Source of the DNA: JAEUMD01 sp044222395
GTDB lineage: Bacteria; Pseudomonadota; Alphaproteobacteria; Rhizobiales; Hyphomicrobiaceae
NCBI GenBank assembly: GCA_044222395.1
Contig: JBGANK010000008.1
Span: 20,550-84,549, forward strand
Direction: 5' to 3'
Length of the DNA: 64,000 nucleotides
Shown: positions 1 through 9,953 of the stretch, one piece after another
How the letters are laid out: each line of letters opens with the position of its first letter
Position numbering within the stretch: position 1 is the stretch's first letter
The notes under the pieces: model-generated
What the model was told of the DNA's origin: nothing
The model's input: the letters and a program-made list of their open reading frames with translations, nothing else
The model's database searches: none
Program-made: the position numbers and the translations under genes

Positions 1-1
1 A

Positions 2-1687
2 GGACCGATCAAGGCGTGCATGGAGACCGTGTGCGCTGGCATGCAGGTGACGGTCGAAACCGACGCGCTGAAGGCGCTACGCAAGAGCCGCCTCAACCAA
101 TACCTCGCCGATCACAACGCCTATTGCCAGCCGCCCTGTCAGGCCGCTTGTCCCGCCGGCATCGACATTGCCGGCTACATCGATCTCATCACGCAGAAGA
201 AGTATGTCGAGGCGACCGCTCTCATCAAGGAGATGCTGCCGCTTCCCGGCATCCTCGGCCGCGTCTGCCCGCGCCCCTGCGAGGACCCCTGCCGCAGAAA
301 GCAGATCGACGGCGAGGCAGTGGCTATTTGCGCGCTGAAACGCTTTGCTGCCGACGAAGCCGCGAAGACCGGGCGGCCGACGCAGCCCGACCCGAAACCG
401 GCGACAGGCAAGCGCGTTGCCGTCATCGGCGCCGGGCCGGCAGGCTTGTCCGCGGCTTACTATTTGGCGCTCGAGGGCCACAAAGTAACGATCCTGGAGG
501 CAGAGCGCGAGGCGGGCGGCACGCTCCGCTTCGGCATTCCCTCCTATCGCCTGCCCAACCACGTGCTCAACCAGGAGATCAACGACATTCTCTCGCTCGG
601 CGTCGAGCTGAGGGTCAATCATGTGCTCGGGCGCGACTACCAGATCGACGATCTGAAGCGCGACGGCTTCGATGCGATCTTCCTGTCGTTCGGCGCCATG
701 GTCGGCAAGACGGCAGGCATCCCGGGCGAGAACGCGCCGGGCGTGATCTCGGCGGTGAAGTTCCTGGCGCACGTCAATTGGGGCGAGCGCGTCGAGCTTG
801 GCGAGCGCGTTATCGTCGTCGGCGGCGGCTTCACGGCGGCGGACGCGGTGCGCACCGCGCGGCGCGAGGGCGCACACGACGTCACCATGATGTACCGTCG
901 CACCAAGAAGGAGATGACGGCCGCCGCCCATGAGGTCCACGAGTGCGAGGTGGAGGGCGTCAAGTTCGATTTCCTCTCCGCGCCGCATTCTGTCGTGGTC
1001 GAGAACCACAAGGCGATCGGCATCCTGGCGCAGCGCATGGAGCTGGGCGAGCCCGACGAGAGCGGCCGCCGCCGTCCGGTACCGGTGCCGGGCTCGGAGT
1101 ATTTCACGCCCGCAGACACGATCCTGATGGCGATCGGCCAGGACGTCGATAGCTACTCGCTGAAGGAGAGCCACCTCAACACCAACAAGTGGGGCCACAT
1201 CATCACCGACCCCGAGACGATGATGACCAACGTGCCGGCCGTGTTCGCAGGTGGTGACTGCGCGACCGGCGCGGCGACCGTGGTGGAAGGGGTCGGCGCC
1301 GGCCGCAAGGGCGCCTACGCCATCGACGCCTACCTGAAGGGTGGCGACTCAAAGGCCATCGCTGCCGCCGTCTGGCGCGAGGCGCCCAAGTTCTTCGACA
1401 TCGGCGCGGAGGCCAAGTCTCGCGCCCGCCTCGCCCAGATGCCGGTGATCGACGGCCACACCCGCGTCGGCGCCTTCCGCTCATCCGATCACACCGGCCA
1501 TTTCGACAACGAAGGCGCCTTCGCCGAGGTCGAGCTGGGCTACACCGAGGACGTGGCGCAGGCCGAGGCCGGTCGCTGCCTGTTGTGCATCTGTCAAGCG
1601 CGCGGCGCCTGTGCGCTGCAGAAGCTGTCGCTGCAATACGGTGCCGGAACCAAGACTTATCGTGGCAAGGAGGCATGGGCGTCATGA
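2..1687 (+). CDS. FAD-dependent oxidoreductase with Fe-S domains, GltD-like, partner of formate dehydrogenase (5' truncated by window)
   Basis: The frame is open to the left edge, so the true start is outside the window; 561 residues are visible. The first residues (KAC, then AGMQV) look like the end of a NuoG-type [2Fe-2S] ferredoxin domain. Next comes the Cys-rich segment CQPPCQAACPAG typical of the glutamate synthase small subunit family, the FAD motif GAGPAGL, the NAD(P) motif GGGFTAAD and the FAD-closing motif GGDCATGAATVVEG. The C-terminus carries another Cys-rich patch (CLLCICQ). The stop overlaps the start of the molybdopterin subunit by 4 nt (ATGA), so the two are translationally coupled. 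The likely role is electron transfer between NAD(P) and the catalytic subunit in the cytoplasm. The family call is firm; the link to formate is inferred from the neighbour. Confidence 0.85.
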   Translation, partial: GPIKACMETVCAGMQVTVETDALKALRKSRLNQYLADHNAYCQPPCQAACPAGIDIAGYIDLITQKKYVEATALIKEMLPLPGILGRVCPRPCEDPCRRKQIDGEAVAICALKRFAADEAAKTGRPTQPDPKPATGKRVAVIGAGPAGLSAAYYLALEGHKVTILEAEREAGGTLRFGIPSYRLPNHVLNQEINDILSLGVELRVNHVLGRDYQIDDLKRDGFDAIFLSFGAMVGKTAGIPGENAPGVISAVKFLAHVNWGERVELGERVIVVGGGFTAADAVRTARREGAHDVTMMYRRTKKEMTAAAHEVHECEVEGVKFDFLSAPHSVVVENHKAIGILAQRMELGEPDESGRRRPVPVPGSEYFTPADTILMAIGQDVDSYSLKESHLNTNKWGHIITDPETMMTNVPAVFAGGDCATGAATVVEGVGAGRKGAYAIDAYLKGGDSKAIAAAVWREAPKFFDIGAEAKSRARLAQMPVIDGHTRVGAFRSSDHTGHFDNEGAFAEVELGYTEDVAQAEAGRCLLCICQARGACALQKLSLQYGAGTKTYRGKEAWAS

Positions 1688-4032
1688 ACGAGATCGCAAG
1701 GGATGTCCGCCGCGAGAGCACGCTCGAGCCACTCGTCTCCTGGCCGTTTTTCCGGCTCGATCACGCCAAATGTATCAAGTGCGAGCAGTGTGTGCGCATC
1801 TGCAACGAGGTTCAGCACCGCAAGGTCTACACCATCGACGCCCAAGGCTATCCCGCGCTCGTCAGCGGCACCAATGATTTCCGCGATACCCAGTGCAACA
1901 ACTGCGGCCAGTGCGTCGGCGTCTGTCCGACCGGTGCGCTCAAGGACTTGACCGACACGGGCCGTCTGCCCAAGCACCTGCGCAACAAGACGACGACCAT
2001 CTGCGGCTACTGCGGCGTCGGCTGCGCCATCGAGATCGAGACCGAGAACAACCGCGTCGTCGCAGTGAACCCCTCGCACTCCTCCGACGCCAACATCGGC
2101 AATCTGTGCGTCAAGGGCCGCTTCGGCATGGACTTCATCCACCATCCCGACCGGCTGACGACGCCCTTGATCCGCCGCGGCGGCAAGGATGGTCCACTCG
2201 TGCCGGCATCGTGGGAAGAGGCGATAGGGTTCGCCGCAAGGAATTTCCTGGAAGTCAAAGCCAAGCACGGTCCGCACGCGCTGGCCGGCATCACCTCCTC
2301 GCGCGCCACCAACGAGGACAACTTCGTCTTCCAGAAGCTGATTCGCTGCGCCTTCGGCACCAACAACATCGACCACTGCGCAAGGCTATGCCACATGGCC
2401 TCTGCCGTGGCGCTCAAGAATGCGGTCGGCTCCTCCGCGCCGTCTGCTTCATCGCCCGACGTGCGCATGGCAACCGCGTTCATCATCGTCGGCTCCAACA
2501 CCACCGAGACGCATCCCGTCATCTCCAGTCAGGTGATGAAGGCCAAGTACGAGGATGGCGCCAAGATCGTCGTCGTCGATCCGCGCCGCATCGAGATGGT
2601 CGACCATGCCGATGTCTGGCTGCGGCCCAAGCCCGGCTTCAACGTCGCCGTGCTGAATGCGATTGCCCACGTCATCATCGAGGAAGGCCTCGCCAATGAG
2701 GACTTCATCGCCGCGCGCACCGAGAACTGGGAAGCCTTCCGCGACAACGTCAAGGCCTACACGCCCGAGGCCGTCGAAGCGATGTCGGGCGTACCCGCCG
2801 AGAGAATCCGCGAGGCGGCGCTGATATATGGCAGGGCCGAGCGCGGCATGCTGCTGTGGGGCATGGGCATTACCCAGCACCTGACCGGCGTCGACGGCGC
2901 GCTCGCCATGGCCAACCTGTCGCTGCTGACCGGTCACGTCGGCAAGCCGGGCACGGGCTTCATCCCACTGCGCGGCCAGTCCAACGTGCAGGGCGCCTCT
3001 GACATGCAGGGCCAGCACAACGCGCTCCCCGGCTACCACTCGATCAAGGACCCGAAGGACCGCGCCAAGTTCGAGAAGGCGTGGGGCGTGCCGATGCCCG
3101 ACAACCACTTCAAGACGGTGGTTCAGCTCGAGGAAGGTGCGCTGCACGGCGACATCCGCGGCATGTACATCATGGGCGAGAACCCAATGGGATCGAGCCC
3201 GGACATCGACGAGGTGGAACGCGGCCTGAAGGCACTCGACATCCTCGTCGTGCAGGACATGTTCCTGTCAGAGACGGCGGCACTCGCCGACGTCGTCTTT
3301 CCGGTCGCAAGCTTCGCCGAGAAGGACGGCACCTTTACAAACACCGAGCGGCGCGTGCAGCTCATCCGTCCCGCGGTGCCCCCGCCCGGCGAGGCGCGGC
3401 CCGATTGGCAGGTGGTGTGCGAACTATCGACCGCACTCGGTTATCCGATGTCCTATCCCGACACGGCGGCCATCATGGCGGAGATCGCTTCGCTGGTACC
3501 CTCCTATGCCGGCATGCTGCATGAGCGGCTTGGACCGAGCGGCCTGCAGTGGCCGTGCCTCGACACCAGCCATCCCGGCACGCGCTTCCTTTATGCGGAG
3601 AGTTTCCCGACCGCGTCCGGCAAGGCGACGTTCAGCGCTGTCAGGCAGGATGATGCGGGCGAGGATATCGTCGACGATGCCTTCCCGCTCAATCTCAACA
3701 CTGGTCGCCTGCTCGAGCACTATCACACCGGCACCATGACGCGCCGCTCGGTCGGCCTCGATCACATGCGCCCCGAGGGTGAGGTCGAGGTGCATCCCGA
3801 AGATGCGCGCCGCTACAACTTAGGCGATGGCTCGCGCGCCCGTATCGTGACGAAGCGTGGCTCGGTCGAGGTCAAGGTGAAGGTCACCGACAAGACGCTC
3901 GAAGGCGCCATCTTCTATCCGTTCCACTTCGGCGAGGCGCCGGCCAATCGTCTGGTCAGCTCGAAGTTCGACCAAGCCTCGCACACACCCGCCTACAAGC
4001 GCACGGCCGCACGTCTGGAGCCAGTCGGCTGA
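1684..4032 (+). CDS. fdhA: Formate dehydrogenase-type molybdopterin oxidoreductase, alpha subunit
   Basis: This 782-residue member of the bis-MGD family has, in order, two [4Fe-4S] ferredoxin motifs (C30, C33, C36, C40 and C71, C74, C77, C81), a third cluster (C107, C110, C114, C142) and the catalytic core. The segment HCARLCH places a Cys (about C236) followed by His where formate dehydrogenases carry the Mo-ligating Cys or Sec, and LRGQSNVQGA is the usual cofactor loop. ATG 1684 was chosen over ATG 1675 because AAGGAGG at 1667-1673 lies 10 nt upstream of 1684 but only 1 nt from 1675. It overlaps the preceding flavoprotein gene by 4 nt. There is no Tat signal, so it is cytoplasmic. Formate oxidation is the most likely activity; a related substrate cannot be excluded. 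Confidence 0.85.
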   Translation: MNEIARDVRRESTLEPLVSWPFFRLDHAKCIKCEQCVRICNEVQHRKVYTIDAQGYPALVSGTNDFRDTQCNNCGQCVGVCPTGALKDLTDTGRLPKHLRNKTTTICGYCGVGCAIEIETENNRVVAVNPSHSSDANIGNLCVKGRFGMDFIHHPDRLTTPLIRRGGKDGPLVPASWEEAIGFAARNFLEVKAKHGPHALAGITSSRATNEDNFVFQKLIRCAFGTNNIDHCARLCHMASAVALKNAVGSSAPSASSPDVRMATAFIIVGSNTTETHPVISSQVMKAKYEDGAKIVVVDPRRIEMVDHADVWLRPKPGFNVAVLNAIAHVIIEEGLANEDFIAARTENWEAFRDNVKAYTPEAVEAMSGVPAERIREAALIYGRAERGMLLWGMGITQHLTGVDGALAMANLSLLTGHVGKPGTGFIPLRGQSNVQGASDMQGQHNALPGYHSIKDPKDRAKFEKAWGVPMPDNHFKTVVQLEEGALHGDIRGMYIMGENPMGSSPDIDEVERGLKALDILVVQDMFLSETAALADVVFPVASFAEKDGTFTNTERRVQLIRPAVPPPGEARPDWQVVCELSTALGYPMSYPDTAAIMAEIASLVPSYAGMLHERLGPSGLQWPCLDTSHPGTRFLYAESFPTASGKATFSAVRQDDAGEDIVDDAFPLNLNTGRLLEHYHTGTMTRRSVGLDHMRPEGEVEVHPEDARRYNLGDGSRARIVTKRGSVEVKVKVTDKTLEGAIFYPFHFGEAPANRLVSSKFDQASHTPAYKRTAARLEPVG

Positions 4033-4089
4033 AGAATTTCTCGATGGCGTCGCCTCACCGAGCGGGCGCCTGAATGGCATCGCAGTGCT

Positions 4090-4113
4090 CCGTGCCGCAT
4101 GGCCCGGGCACGG
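4090..4113 (+). terminator. Possible terminator after the formate dehydrogenase genes
   Basis: CCGTGCC (4090-4096) can pair with GGCACGG (4107-4113) around a 10-nt loop, about 60 nt past the stop of the molybdopterin subunit. There is no T-tract, so this is only a weak candidate. The rest of 4033-4227 shows no gene. Confidence 0.3.
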
Positions 4114-4227
4114 CAACATGCGATTCACCTGAGCATTGATTCGACTGCCGCGGGGTGGACCGTGGCCGTGGGAGCAGGGCGGGTGGACGCATGCGCGACC
4201 ACGTTGGCGACGGCCGCACCGCCGGTC

Positions 4228-4668
4228 TTATTTCTTCTCCCTTGCAAGATCGGCGCAGCCGGCCGTCGCCTCCTCGCCGGGCTCGACGTAGCAGGCGGCG
4301 ATCCGGTCTGGCCCCAGGATGCGGCCGTGGTTGTAGCCCTTGGAATCGGTTGAGACCCACGTGAAGGTGCTGTTGTCGGGATAGATGACGCCGAAGAATT
4401 TCTTATGACCGTCCGCATAGGTGAAATGACCGCGGAAGCGCCGGTCGGTCTGTTCGGTGATCTCGACCGTCTTCTTCCAGGTCTTCATGCCCTTCTTGTC
4501 GGAGATGGTGTTGTTGTCTCCGCTCCAAGTGCCGACGAGATTGGGAACGGCATCTGCGGCGGCAGCAGGTCTCGCCGGCCCGCTCGTCGCAGCGAGGAGG
4601 AGGATCAGCACCGGTAAAGCGGCAAGACGGCCATTGTGCCGCGGTATGAGCGTCGAAAACAGTGACAT
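4228..4668 (-). CDS. Small secreted protein, unknown function
   Basis: The protein is 146 residues from ATG 4668, chosen because GGAG sits 8 nt upstream; an upstream ATG at 4773 would add a second hydrophobic stretch without a ribosome site. The N-terminus has a basic region, the hydrophobic run LAALPVLILLLAA and small residues, a likely signal peptide ending near AAAADA. The mature part begins NLVGTWSGDNN and is rich in beta-prone aromatic segments (RRFRGHFTYADG, FTWVSTDSKGY), suggesting a small beta-barrel such as a lipocalin- or avidin-like fold. That fold is a guess from pattern only. It lies downstream of trmL on the same strand. No recognised family. Confidence 0.6.
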   Translation of the reverse strand: MSLFSTLIPRHNGRLAALPVLILLLAATSGPARPAAAADAVPNLVGTWSGDNNTISDKKGMKTWKKTVEITEQTDRRFRGHFTYADGHKKFFGVIYPDNSTFTWVSTDSKGYNHGRILGPDRIAACYVEPGEEATAGCADLAREKK

Positions 4669-4773
4669 CGGGTGTGCTCCAAGGCGATTGGCGATTGAGA
4701 ATACGACTATCGCCACAACTATCGCTCCTGTTCTCAAACTGGCAAGTCGTGAAGCCAGCGCGCCCCGGCTCAT

Positions 4774-5247
4774 TTAGCAATCCGTGCGGGGAAACCCTCC
4801 CGTTTGCCGCAGAGCTTCCCCCATGATGATAGCCGCCGCCACAGCGACGTTGAGCGATCGCATTCCGTTCTTCATCGGGATGCCGATGCGTGCGTCGGCG
4901 ATTTGATGGATCATATCAGGAACACCTGCGCTTTCGCGGCCCATGAGAACAATGTCGTTGGGTCGGAATGTATACGCCAGATGCGTGCGGTCCGCCCGTG
5001 CCGTTGCCAGCACGAGGCGCTTGCCCGCCGCCAGTCGCCACGCATCGAACGTGGAAAAACTTTCGTGCCGGGCAATTTCCGCATGCTCGAGATAGTCGAG
5101 ACCTGCCCGCCGTAATGCCCTGTCTGTCATATCGAACCCGGTCGGGCCGATGACGTCGACGGGAATGCTGAGACAGGCCGCCATGCGCAGGATGGTTCCT
5201 GTGTTCGGTGGGATGTCGGGTTGGTAGAGCGCGAGGCGCAAGTGCAT
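4774..5247 (-). CDS. trmL: tRNA (cytidine(34)-2'-O)-methyltransferase
   Basis: This SPOUT-class methyltransferase acts on the wobble position of tRNA-Leu isoacceptors. Visible family motifs are the start LRLALYQPDIPPNTG, the middle GRESAGVP, and the C-terminal knot IPMKNGMRSLNVAVA that binds S-adenosylmethionine. Length (157 residues) is normal. The start is uncertain: GGAGG (5248-5252 on the plus strand as CCTCC) abuts ATG 5247, while a TTG two codons later has a better 6-nt spacing. It is divergent from petA, with 250 bp between, a position common in alphaproteobacteria. Confidence 0.93.
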   Translation of the reverse strand: MHLRLALYQPDIPPNTGTILRMAACLSIPVDVIGPTGFDMTDRALRRAGLDYLEHAEIARHESFSTFDAWRLAAGKRLVLATARADRTHLAYTFRPNDIVLMGRESAGVPDMIHQIADARIGIPMKNGMRSLNVAVAAAIIMGEALRQTGGFPRTDC

Positions 5248-5498
5248 CCTCCAAATTTGTGCTTCCCTGTGTGGCCAATGCGCCAAATTGCCCTAAGACT
5301 TCACCTTTCGCAGCCTTGAGGGTTGTTGCAAAGGATGCCAAAAGATGCCCTGGCAGAATCCCGCGGGGCATTCTCCGGACAAGTCGTCGTTCTTAGGTTC
5401 AAGCCGTCTTTTGGGTTATTGGGCTTCATGCGAGGCCTGGATTCGCGAATGGCGGCGCCAAATCCGCAATCTCCACTTTCCATTGCAGGAGGCAATAA

Positions 5499-6071
5499 GT
5501 GTCCTCTCACGCCGAAGAGCCCAACCGCAGGGACTTCCTTGTCATCGCTGCCAATGCATTCGCCGGAGTAGGCGCTGCCGTGGCGCTTTGGCCGTTCATC
5601 CAGCAGATGAACCCCGACAAGAGCGCGCTGGCGCTGTCATCGACCGAGGTCGACTTGTCACCCGTGAAGCAGGGCCAGGCCATTACCGTGATGTGGCGCG
5701 GCAAGCCGGTCTTCATCCGCAATCGTACGCCCGATGAGGTCGCCGCCGCTCAGAAGGTGCCACTCTCGGAACTGATCGACGTCGTCGCACGCAGCGCCAA
5801 CGTCGCTGCCGACGCCAAGGCGACGGACGAGAACCGCACCATCAAGGGCCACGAGAACTGGCTCGTCGCGATCGGCATCTGCACGCATCTGGGCTGCATT
5901 CCCAAGGGTCAGGCGCTGGGCGATGCGAAGGGTGATTATGGTGGCTGGTTCTGCCCGTGCCACGGTTCGCACTACGATACCTCGGCGCGGATGCGCAAAG
6001 GGCCGGCGCCACGCAATTTGGACATCCCGCCCTACGCCTTTGTTTCCGACACCAAGATCAAGATCGGCTGA
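5499..6071 (+). CDS. petA: Ubiquinol-cytochrome c reductase, Rieske iron-sulfur subunit
   Basis: Rieske subunit of the cytochrome bc1 complex, 190 residues. The N-terminus NRRDFLVIAANAFAG is a Tat-type signal anchor. The [2Fe-2S] ligands lie in CTHLGC and CPCHGSH. The start is GTG 5499, decided by AGGAGG at 5487-5492 with 6-nt spacing; no ATG is suitably placed. It is the first gene of petABC, 14 nt before petB. Upstream 5287-5498 must hold the promoter, but I see no confident -35/-10 pair. Confidence 0.97.
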   Translation: MSSHAEEPNRRDFLVIAANAFAGVGAAVALWPFIQQMNPDKSALALSSTEVDLSPVKQGQAITVMWRGKPVFIRNRTPDEVAAAQKVPLSELIDVVARSANVAADAKATDENRTIKGHENWLVAIGICTHLGCIPKGQALGDAKGDYGGWFCPCHGSHYDTSARMRKGPAPRNLDIPPYAFVSDTKIKIG

Positions 6072-6085
6072 GAGGTAAGAGCGCC

Positions 6086-7372
6086 ATGTCTTCTCATGAA
6101 TCGACCTACAAGCCGACCTCGCGCTTTGGCAAATGGCTGGACGAGCGGCTGCCACTCGGCCGCATGATGCATGACCAGTTCATCGACTTTCCCACGCCGC
6201 GCAACCTGAACTACCTGTGGACGTTCGGCGGCATCCTTTCGCTCTGCCTCGTCATTCAGATCGTGACGGGCATCGTGCTGGCCATGCACTACCAGCCGAG
6301 TGACGCGGGCGCCTTCAACTCTGTCGACCACATCCGCCGTAACGTCAACTACGGCTGGCTGATCCAGGCGGTGCACGCGACCGGCTCGTCGATGTTCTTC
6401 CTCGCCGTCTATATCCACCTCTTCCGCGGCCTCTACTACGGCTCCTACAAGGCGCCGCGCGAGATCCTCTGGATCATCGGCGTGTTCATCTTCCTCGCCA
6501 TGATGGCCACCGGCTTCATGGGCTACTCGCTGGTGTGGGGCCAGATGAGCTTCTGGGCCGTCACCGTCATCACCAACCTGTTCTCGTCGCTCGACAGCAT
6601 CATTCCGGGAATGGGCACGAAGATCGTCGAATGGTTGTGGGGCGGCTACTCGGTTTCGGGAACGACGCTCAACCGCTTCTTCTCGCTGCACTATCTGCTA
6701 CCGTTCGTGATCGCTGGCCTGGTTGCCCTGCACATCTGGGCGCTGCACGTCGTCGGCCAGAACAACCCTGCAGGCCTCGACATCAAGACCAAGTCGGACT
6801 GGGTGCCGATGTTTCCCTACGCCATTGCCAAGGACGTCGCCTGGATGTTCGCGTTCCTCATGCTCTACATGTGGTTCGTGTTCTTCCTTCCTGACTACCT
6901 CGGCCACGCCGACAACTTCATCGAGGCCAATCCCTTGGTCACGCCGCCGCACATCGTGCCGGAGTGGTACTACCTGCCGTTCTACGCGATCTTGCGCGCC
7001 ATCCCCAACAAGCTGCTCGGCGTCATCGCCATGTTCGCGGCGATCGCCATCCTGGCGTTCGTGCCCTGGCTCGACACCTCGCGCGTGCGTTCGACCAAGT
7101 ATCGCCCGCTCTACAAGTGGTTCTTCTGGCTGTTCGTGATCACCTGCCTGGCGCTCGGTTATCTCGGTGCCAAGCCGGCGGAGGGTCAGTACGTGTTCTG
7201 GGCCCGCGTCTTCACGGCCTACTACTTCATCCACTTCCTGTTCGTGATGCCGATCATCGGCCTTATCGAGACACCCAGGAAGCTGCCGGCCTCGATCACC
7301 GAGGACGTGCTTGGCCCGGGTGCGGGCAAGGGCGCTGTCGCCGGGGCGAATGCATCGCCCGAGACGCGCTAG
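6086..7372 (+). CDS. petB: Ubiquinol-cytochrome c reductase, cytochrome b
   Basis: Integral membrane subunit of the bc1 complex, 428 residues, carrying the two b hemes and both quinone sites. The heme ligands appear as paired His: MHYQPSD and HATGSS/YIHLFRG in the first half, and LHYLLPF and LHIWALH in the second. The Qo-site motif is intact as PEWYYLPFYAILRAIPNK. The start ATG 6086 follows the purine-rich GAGGTAAGAG. It is a separate gene from cytochrome c1, unlike the fused fbcH form of Bradyrhizobium. Confidence 0.97.
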   Translation: MSSHESTYKPTSRFGKWLDERLPLGRMMHDQFIDFPTPRNLNYLWTFGGILSLCLVIQIVTGIVLAMHYQPSDAGAFNSVDHIRRNVNYGWLIQAVHATGSSMFFLAVYIHLFRGLYYGSYKAPREILWIIGVFIFLAMMATGFMGYSLVWGQMSFWAVTVITNLFSSLDSIIPGMGTKIVEWLWGGYSVSGTTLNRFFSLHYLLPFVIAGLVALHIWALHVVGQNNPAGLDIKTKSDWVPMFPYAIAKDVAWMFAFLMLYMWFVFFLPDYLGHADNFIEANPLVTPPHIVPEWYYLPFYAILRAIPNKLLGVIAMFAAIAILAFVPWLDTSRVRSTKYRPLYKWFFWLFVITCLALGYLGAKPAEGQYVFWARVFTAYYFIHFLFVMPIIGLIETPRKLPASITEDVLGPGAGKGAVAGANASPETR

Positions 7373-7404
7373 GGCTGAAGCGACAAGTCGAAGGAAAAAG
7401 ATCC

Positions 7405-8295
7405 ATGACCAAGTCTTTGACAAAATCGCTGGCCCTTTCCGCGATGGTTGTCGTCGCTGGTACTCTGGCAACGTCTCCAGCGGTCCATGCCGCCGGCGGC
7501 GGCGAGCACCACATCAAGCACCAGCATTGGAGCTTCGCCGGCTTCTTCGGCCACTACGACAAGGCCCAGCTGCAGCGCGGCTTCCGGGTCTACAAGGAAG
7601 TCTGCGCCGCCTGCCACGGCTTGAAGCGTGTCGCGTTCCGCAGCCTCGCTGAGAACGGCGGACCGGAGTTTCCGGAGGCGGCCATTAAGGACCTCGCGGC
7701 GAGCTGGCCCAACCAGATCACCGATGGGCCCGATGACGCCGGCAAGATGTTCCAGCGTCCGGCCAAGCTCTCTGATCCGATCCTCGGCCCCTACAAGAAC
7801 GACAACGAGGCGCGCGCGGCCCAGAACGGTGCCCTGCCGCCCGATCTTTCGCTCATCACGCGCGCCCGCAACACGCACAACGAGGCCGCCTGGCCGATGC
7901 ACATTTTGCTGATGGCGAAGGACATCGCCACCGGCTATCAGGAGGGCGGCGCCAACTACCTCTACGCGCTGCTCACCGGTTATCATCCGGCACCGCAGGA
8001 TTTCACACTGGCGGACGGCATGAACTACAACGCCGCCTTCCCCGGCAATCAGATCGCCATGCCCAACGTGCTCGACGGTGGTCCGGTCAACTACGCCGAT
8101 GGCCAGGAGAAGTATGACGGACCGAAGCCCTCGCAGGAACAGAATGCGCACGACGTGGCAGCGTTTCTCAATTGGGCTGCCGACCCGTCCCTCAATCAGC
8201 GCAAGTCGACGGGCTGGCAGGTCATGCTCTATCTGCTGATCACGACCATGCTGCTGTTCATGACCAAGAAGCGCCTGTGGGCGAAGTTCCACTGA
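7405..8295 (+). CDS. petC: Ubiquinol-cytochrome c reductase, cytochrome c1
   Basis: The 296-residue protein starts with a Sec signal peptide (MTKSLTKSLALSAMVVVAG, cleavage near VHA). The heme c site is CAACH (C67, C70, H71); the sixth ligand is probably the Met in QIAMPNV. A single C-terminal membrane anchor follows (MLYLLITTMLLFM) with a short basic tail. It is the third gene of petABC and is closed by a good terminator hairpin. Confidence 0.96.
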   Translation: MTKSLTKSLALSAMVVVAGTLATSPAVHAAGGGEHHIKHQHWSFAGFFGHYDKAQLQRGFRVYKEVCAACHGLKRVAFRSLAENGGPEFPEAAIKDLAASWPNQITDGPDDAGKMFQRPAKLSDPILGPYKNDNEARAAQNGALPPDLSLITRARNTHNEAAWPMHILLMAKDIATGYQEGGANYLYALLTGYHPAPQDFTLADGMNYNAAFPGNQIAMPNVLDGGPVNYADGQEKYDGPKPSQEQNAHDVAAFLNWAADPSLNQRKSTGWQVMLYLLITTMLLFMTKKRLWAKFH

Positions 8296-8328
8296 GGTGC
8301 GCCGTCCCGGCAACGCCGCTTCGATACG

Positions 8329-8354
8329 AAAAGGCCTCGCACGCGGGGCCTTTT
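8329..8354 (+). terminator. Terminator of petABC
   Basis: AAAAGGCC (8329-8336) pairs with GGCCTTTT (8347-8354), 34 nt after the petC stop. The T-run at the end of the right arm is typical of a Rho-independent terminator, and the A-run on the left lets it work in both directions. Confidence 0.75.
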
Positions 8355-8465
8355 CCGCGTTATGGCTCCGACGAACGCGAACGCGTCGGCCACCTGAACG
8401 GGGCGGCGTCGTCTCGATAGACTGCACGGCAAGGCTCGAACCCAAGCGAAGACGGGAGACGGGAG

Positions 8466-9344
<879 letters not shown>

Positions 9345-9517
9345 AGGCGGGATGTCGCCAGCCCGCTGCGTGCTTTAGCTTCGCCAATGATTGGCCAGCG
9401 CGCGTCATCGCGCGGCTGCAAAACTCCGCCTATGGCAACCGCACGAGATGGATCGCGCACAGGCAGACGATGTCGCTAACGTCGTCGCTAACGTCGTCGC
9501 CTCATCGAGCGTCGTCG

Positions 9518-9757
9518 TCAGCGCTCGGGCACGATGCTTCTGTGCGCTGCATCCACCAGCTTCCTGTCGTCGTCGCTCCACTCCCCGCACCAGTGGCGAT
9601 GGTCGGTGGTGGGGAACTTCTGCACGATCGTGCCGCTGGTCGGGTTGATGTGCACGCTTGGCGGGAATCGATGGCAATGGCCTGCCGTCGGCGGATTTGT
9701 GGTCGATTCGCCCATCCAGTAGACGCAATGCGAGCAACGTGGCCGTAGGTGTCGCAT
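9518..9757 (-). CDS. Small four-cysteine protein, unknown function
   Basis: A 79-residue protein with CSHC near its N-terminus, then GHCHRFPP and HWCGEWS. The spacing and the Gly-x-Cys-x-Arg-x-Pro-Pro and Trp-Cys-Gly-Glu signatures recall a widespread uncharacterised bacterial family that probably binds a metal or Fe-S cluster through four Cys. The start ATG 9757 has AAGGTG about 8 nt upstream; the open frame reaches 9880, but residues before this Met look non-coding. The function is unknown. Confidence 0.55.
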   Translation of the reverse strand: MRHLRPRCSHCVYWMGESTTNPPTAGHCHRFPPSVHINPTSGTIVQKFPTTDHRHWCGEWSDDDRKLVDAAHRSIVPER

Positions 9758-9953
9758 GGCCCATACACCTTGATGTCGCTGCGATCGGCACCAAGCCGAT
9801 CGAACAACTCCGATTTTCTCACCTTGCGGTTTACGAAGCGCTAACTTCTTGGCTGCCGCGCAAAGCCTGCCACCTGGCACACCCCGGCACGGTCATGCCG
9901 TCGCTTCGAGGTTCGCGCCTTACGCCGTCATCCATTCCAGCGATGACTTTTGG

